Assembly (NCBI RefSeq): GCF_041435195.1
Contig: NZ_CP108106.1
Span: 3,596,001-3,660,000 of the forward strand
DNA from: Streptomyces sp. NBC_00224
Lineage (GTDB): Bacteria; Actinomycetota; Actinomycetes; Streptomycetales; Streptomycetaceae
DNA length: 64,000 nucleotides
Direction: 5' to 3'
Shown here one piece after another: positions 61,896 through 64,000 of this stretch. Position numbers and translations under genes: made by a program. The number at the start of each line of letters is the position of its first letter. The stretch's first letter is position 1. The notes below the pieces were generated by a model. The model saw nothing but the letters and a program-made list of their open reading frames with translations. It did not search any database and was not told where the DNA came from.

Positions 61896-62207
61896 ATGAC
61901 CGCCGAGACCGAAGCCGCCGTCGCCACGACCGGCTCCTGCTGCTCGCCCGCCGGTTCCTGCCACAGCGCCGGCCCGGCCGACGTCCAGGTCGGCTCCGTC
62001 ACCACCGTCTACCAGGTCTCCGGCATGACCTGCGGGCACTGCGAGGGCGCCGTGTCGGGTGAGATCGGCGAGATCGCCGGCGTCGGTTCGGTGAAGGCCG
62101 TCGCCGCGACCGGCGAGGTGACCGTCGTCTCGGCCGCGCCGCTGGACGACGAGGCCGTCCGCGCGGCGGTCGACGAGGCCGGCTTCGAGCTGGTCGGCCG
62201 GGCCTGA
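61896..62207 (+). CDS. copZ: Copper chaperone CopZ with Cys-rich N-terminus
   Basis: A protein of 103 residues. The N-terminal Cys-rich stretch is GSCCSPAGSCHS. The heavy-metal-associated domain begins YQVSGMTCGHCEGAVSGEIG, with the CxxC copper site, and ends in FELVGRA. It carries Cu(I) in the cytoplasm to the exporter CopA. GAGGAG precedes the ATG at 61896. It is the first gene after a CsoR-type operator, with copA 78 bp downstream beyond a terminator-like hairpin. Confidence 0.92.
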   Translation: MTAETEAAVATTGSCCSPAGSCHSAGPADVQVGSVTTVYQVSGMTCGHCEGAVSGEIGEIAGVGSVKAVAATGEVTVVSAAPLDDEAVRAAVDEAGFELVGRA

Positions 62208-62225
62208 AAGCCCGATCTTCCTCTT

Positions 62226-62274
62226 CCGGGCCGTACGACGAGCGCTTCCGCGCCGTACGGCCCGGTCTCTTTTT
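62226..62274 (+). terminator. Intrinsic terminator between copZ and copA
   Basis: CCGGGCCGTACG (62226-62237) and CGTACGGCCCGG (62254-62265) form a 12-bp stem over a 16-nt loop, followed by TCTCTTTTT. It would stop many transcripts after copZ, giving more chaperone than pump from the same promoter. Confidence 0.75.
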
Positions 62275-62285
62275 CAGGAGCTCAC

Positions 62286-64000
62286 GTGGAGAGCAACGTG
62301 GAAAGCAACCTGGTCGAGCTGACCATCGGCGGCATGACCTGCGCCTCGTGCGCGGCCCGCATCGAGAAGAAGCTGAACCGGCTGGACGGGGTCGAGGCGA
62401 CGGTCAACTACGCGACCGAGAAGGCGAAGGTCGCCTTCGGCGACGGCGTCGAGGTGGCGGGCCTGGTCGCGACGGTCGTCAAGATGGGGTACACCGCCGA
62501 GTCACTGGCGCCTCCGGAGCCCCCACCGACCCCCGCACCCACGGTGGCCGAGCCCCTGCGGGAGACCCCGGGGGCACCCACCGAGCCCGAGGCGGACCGG
62601 CGGGAGCCGATCGCCTCCCGCACCGACGCGGCGGGCGCCGCCGAGAGCCGTGCGGCGCAGGCACTCGCCGCCCTGCGACAGCGGCTGCAGGTCTCCGCCC
62701 TGCTCGCCGCGCCCGTCGTCCTGCTCGCCATGGTCCCCTCGCTGCAGTTCGACAACTGGCAGTGGCTGAGCCTGACGCTCGCCGCGCCGGTCGTCGTCTG
62801 GGGCGGGCTGCCCTTCCACAAGGCCGCCTGGACCAATCTGCGCCACGGCGCGGCCACCATGGACACCCTCGTCTCGGGGGGCACCCTCGCCGCGTTCCTC
62901 TGGTCGCTGTGGGCGCTGTTCTTCGGCGACGCGGGGATGCCCGCCATGCGCCACGGGTTCGACGCCACCGTCGGCCGCGCGGACGGCGCCTCCACCATCT
63001 ACCTGGAAGTCGCCGCCGGGGTCGTCACCTTCATCCTGCTCGGCCGCTATCTGGAGGCCCGCTCCAAGCGCAAGGCGGGCGCGGCCCTGCGGGCGCTGCT
63101 CGAACTCGGCGCCAAGGACGTCGCCGTCCTGCGCGGCGGCGCCGAAGTGCGCGTACCCATCGGCGAGTTGCGGGTCGGGGACCGGTTCGTGGTGCGGCCC
63201 GGCGAGACGGTCGCGACCGACGGGACGGTCGTGGAGGGCGCGTCCGCCGTGGACACGTCCATGCTGACCGGCGAGTCCGTCCCCGTGGACGTGAGTGCGG
63301 GCGACGGCGTCACCGGCGCCACCGTCAACGCGGGCGGCCGTCTGGTCGTCGAGGCGACCCGGGTCGGCGCCGACACCCAGCTGGCCCGGATGGCCCGCCT
63401 GGTGGAGGACGCGCAGAACGGCAAGGCCGAGGTCCAGCGCCTCGCCGACCGCATCTCCGGCGTCTTCGTCCCCATCGTGCTGCTCATCTCGCTCGGCACG
63501 CTCGTCGGCTGGCTGCTCGCCACCGACGACATCACCGCGTCCTTCACGGCCGCCGTCGCGGTCCTGATCATCGCCTGCCCGTGCGCCCTGGGGCTCGCGA
63601 CCCCGACCGCGCTCATGGTCGGCACCGGCCGCGGCGCCCAGCTCGGCATCCTCATCAAGGGCCCCGAGGTCCTGGAGACCACCCGCCGCGTCGACACCGT
63701 TGTACTCGACAAGACGGGCACGGTCACCACGGGGCAGATGACCCTGTACGACGTGTACGCGGCGGACGGCACCGACGACAAGGAGGTGCTCCGGTACGCG
63801 GGCGCCCTGGAGCACTCCTCCGAGCACCCCATCGCCCGGGCCATCGCCCAGGGCGCCGCCGAGCGGGCCGGGGAACTGCCCGTGCCCGAGTCCTTCCTGT
63901 CCCTGCCCGGGCGCGGGGTGGAGGGCGTGGTGGAGGGACACACCGTCTTCGTGGGCCGGGGCGTCGAACTGCCCGCCGCGCTCGCGGCCGCCAAGCAGGC
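62286..64000 (+). CDS. copA: Copper-exporting P1B-type ATPase CopA (3' end beyond the window)
   Basis: At least 571 residues; the window ends inside the nucleotide-binding domain. An N-terminal HMA domain carries GGMTCASCAARIEKK (about 15-29) and is followed by a Pro/Glu-rich linker. Membrane helices follow, the phosphatase motif TGES is near 328, the Cu(I) path CPC is in IIACPCALGLATP near 428, and the phosphorylated Asp is in VVLDKTGTVTT near 474. The SEHP of the nucleotide domain is near 517. It pumps Cu(I) out of the cell. The start is GTG 62286 with AGGAG five bases upstream, and GTG 62298 is an in-frame alternative. It shares the CsoR-controlled promoter with copZ. Confidence 0.93.
   Translation, partial: MESNVESNLVELTIGGMTCASCAARIEKKLNRLDGVEATVNYATEKAKVAFGDGVEVAGLVATVVKMGYTAESLAPPEPPPTPAPTVAEPLRETPGAPTEPEADRREPIASRTDAAGAAESRAAQALAALRQRLQVSALLAAPVVLLAMVPSLQFDNWQWLSLTLAAPVVVWGGLPFHKAAWTNLRHGAATMDTLVSGGTLAAFLWSLWALFFGDAGMPAMRHGFDATVGRADGASTIYLEVAAGVVTFILLGRYLEARSKRKAGAALRALLELGAKDVAVLRGGAEVRVPIGELRVGDRFVVRPGETVATDGTVVEGASAVDTSMLTGESVPVDVSAGDGVTGATVNAGGRLVVEATRVGADTQLARMARLVEDAQNGKAEVQRLADRISGVFVPIVLLISLGTLVGWLLATDDITASFTAAVAVLIIACPCALGLATPTALMVGTGRGAQLGILIKGPEVLETTRRVDTVVLDKTGTVTTGQMTLYDVYAADGTDDKEVLRYAGALEHSSEHPIARAIAQGAAERAGELPVPESFLSLPGRGVEGVVEGHTVFVGRGVELPAALAAAKQ

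Overview
The window is high-GC actinobacterial DNA with Streptomyces gene content. The csn chitosan-oligosaccharide operon, the dynAB dynamin pair, a mycothiol-type isomerase, a LAxTG thioester surface protein and the familiar hairpin-rich Streptomyces intergenic repeat all point to that genus. Most genes sit in tightly packed operons with ATGA or GTGA stop/start overlaps.

Layout. 33-5143 (minus): two translationally coupled secreted proteins, an FG-GAP propeller and a double-LamG protein. 5364-12244 (plus): csnR-csnE-csnF-csnG-csnH-csnK, with a sigma70-like promoter followed directly by a perfect 15-bp palindrome that fits the CsnR operator. 12509-23104 (plus): a seven-gene signalling operon with a GlnX-like receptor, a GlnH-like binding protein, a coiled-coil protein, a PknG-type kinase, a PP2C phosphatase, a VWA protein and an FHA protein. 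This looks like an enlarged form of the mycobacterial GlnH-GlnX-PknG amino-acid sensing pathway and is the most system-like locus here. 23101-24568: an isoaspartate methyltransferase-like gene and a truncated haemoglobin, divergent. 24735-31745 (plus): a MacB/FtsX-type ABC exporter (two large permeases and an ATPase). 31996-34816 (minus): ettA, a hotdog thioesterase and an unknown gene. 35122-36558 (minus): a cell-wall thioester protein. 36776-41887 (minus): ssb and the dynA-dynB operon.

A tRNA-Arg(TCT) at 42221 carries a degraded integrative element of about 4.2 kb, bounded by 148-bp near-identical direct repeats. Inside are a protein with a C-terminal HEPN-like Rx4H motif, an N-terminally truncated tyrosine integrase and a membrane-bound pentapeptide-repeat protein. 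Its base composition is visibly lower in GC than the flanks.

Beyond the element (minus strand): an ABC-2 permease coupled to an unusual fusion of an extracytoplasmic S15-type hydrolase with an ABC ATPase, then an MDMPI-family enzyme and an APC amino-acid permease. 53046-61216 holds myo-inositol catabolism: iolC, a Cgl0158-type aldolase, iolB, iolD and iolA leftward, and an IolE/IolH-like isomerase and an IolG-like dehydrogenase rightward from a shared control region. The window ends with a small HTH protein and a copper operon: a CsoR-type operator, copZ, an intrinsic terminator, and copA running off the right edge.

Calls rest on motif recognition by eye. No database search or structure prediction was run.
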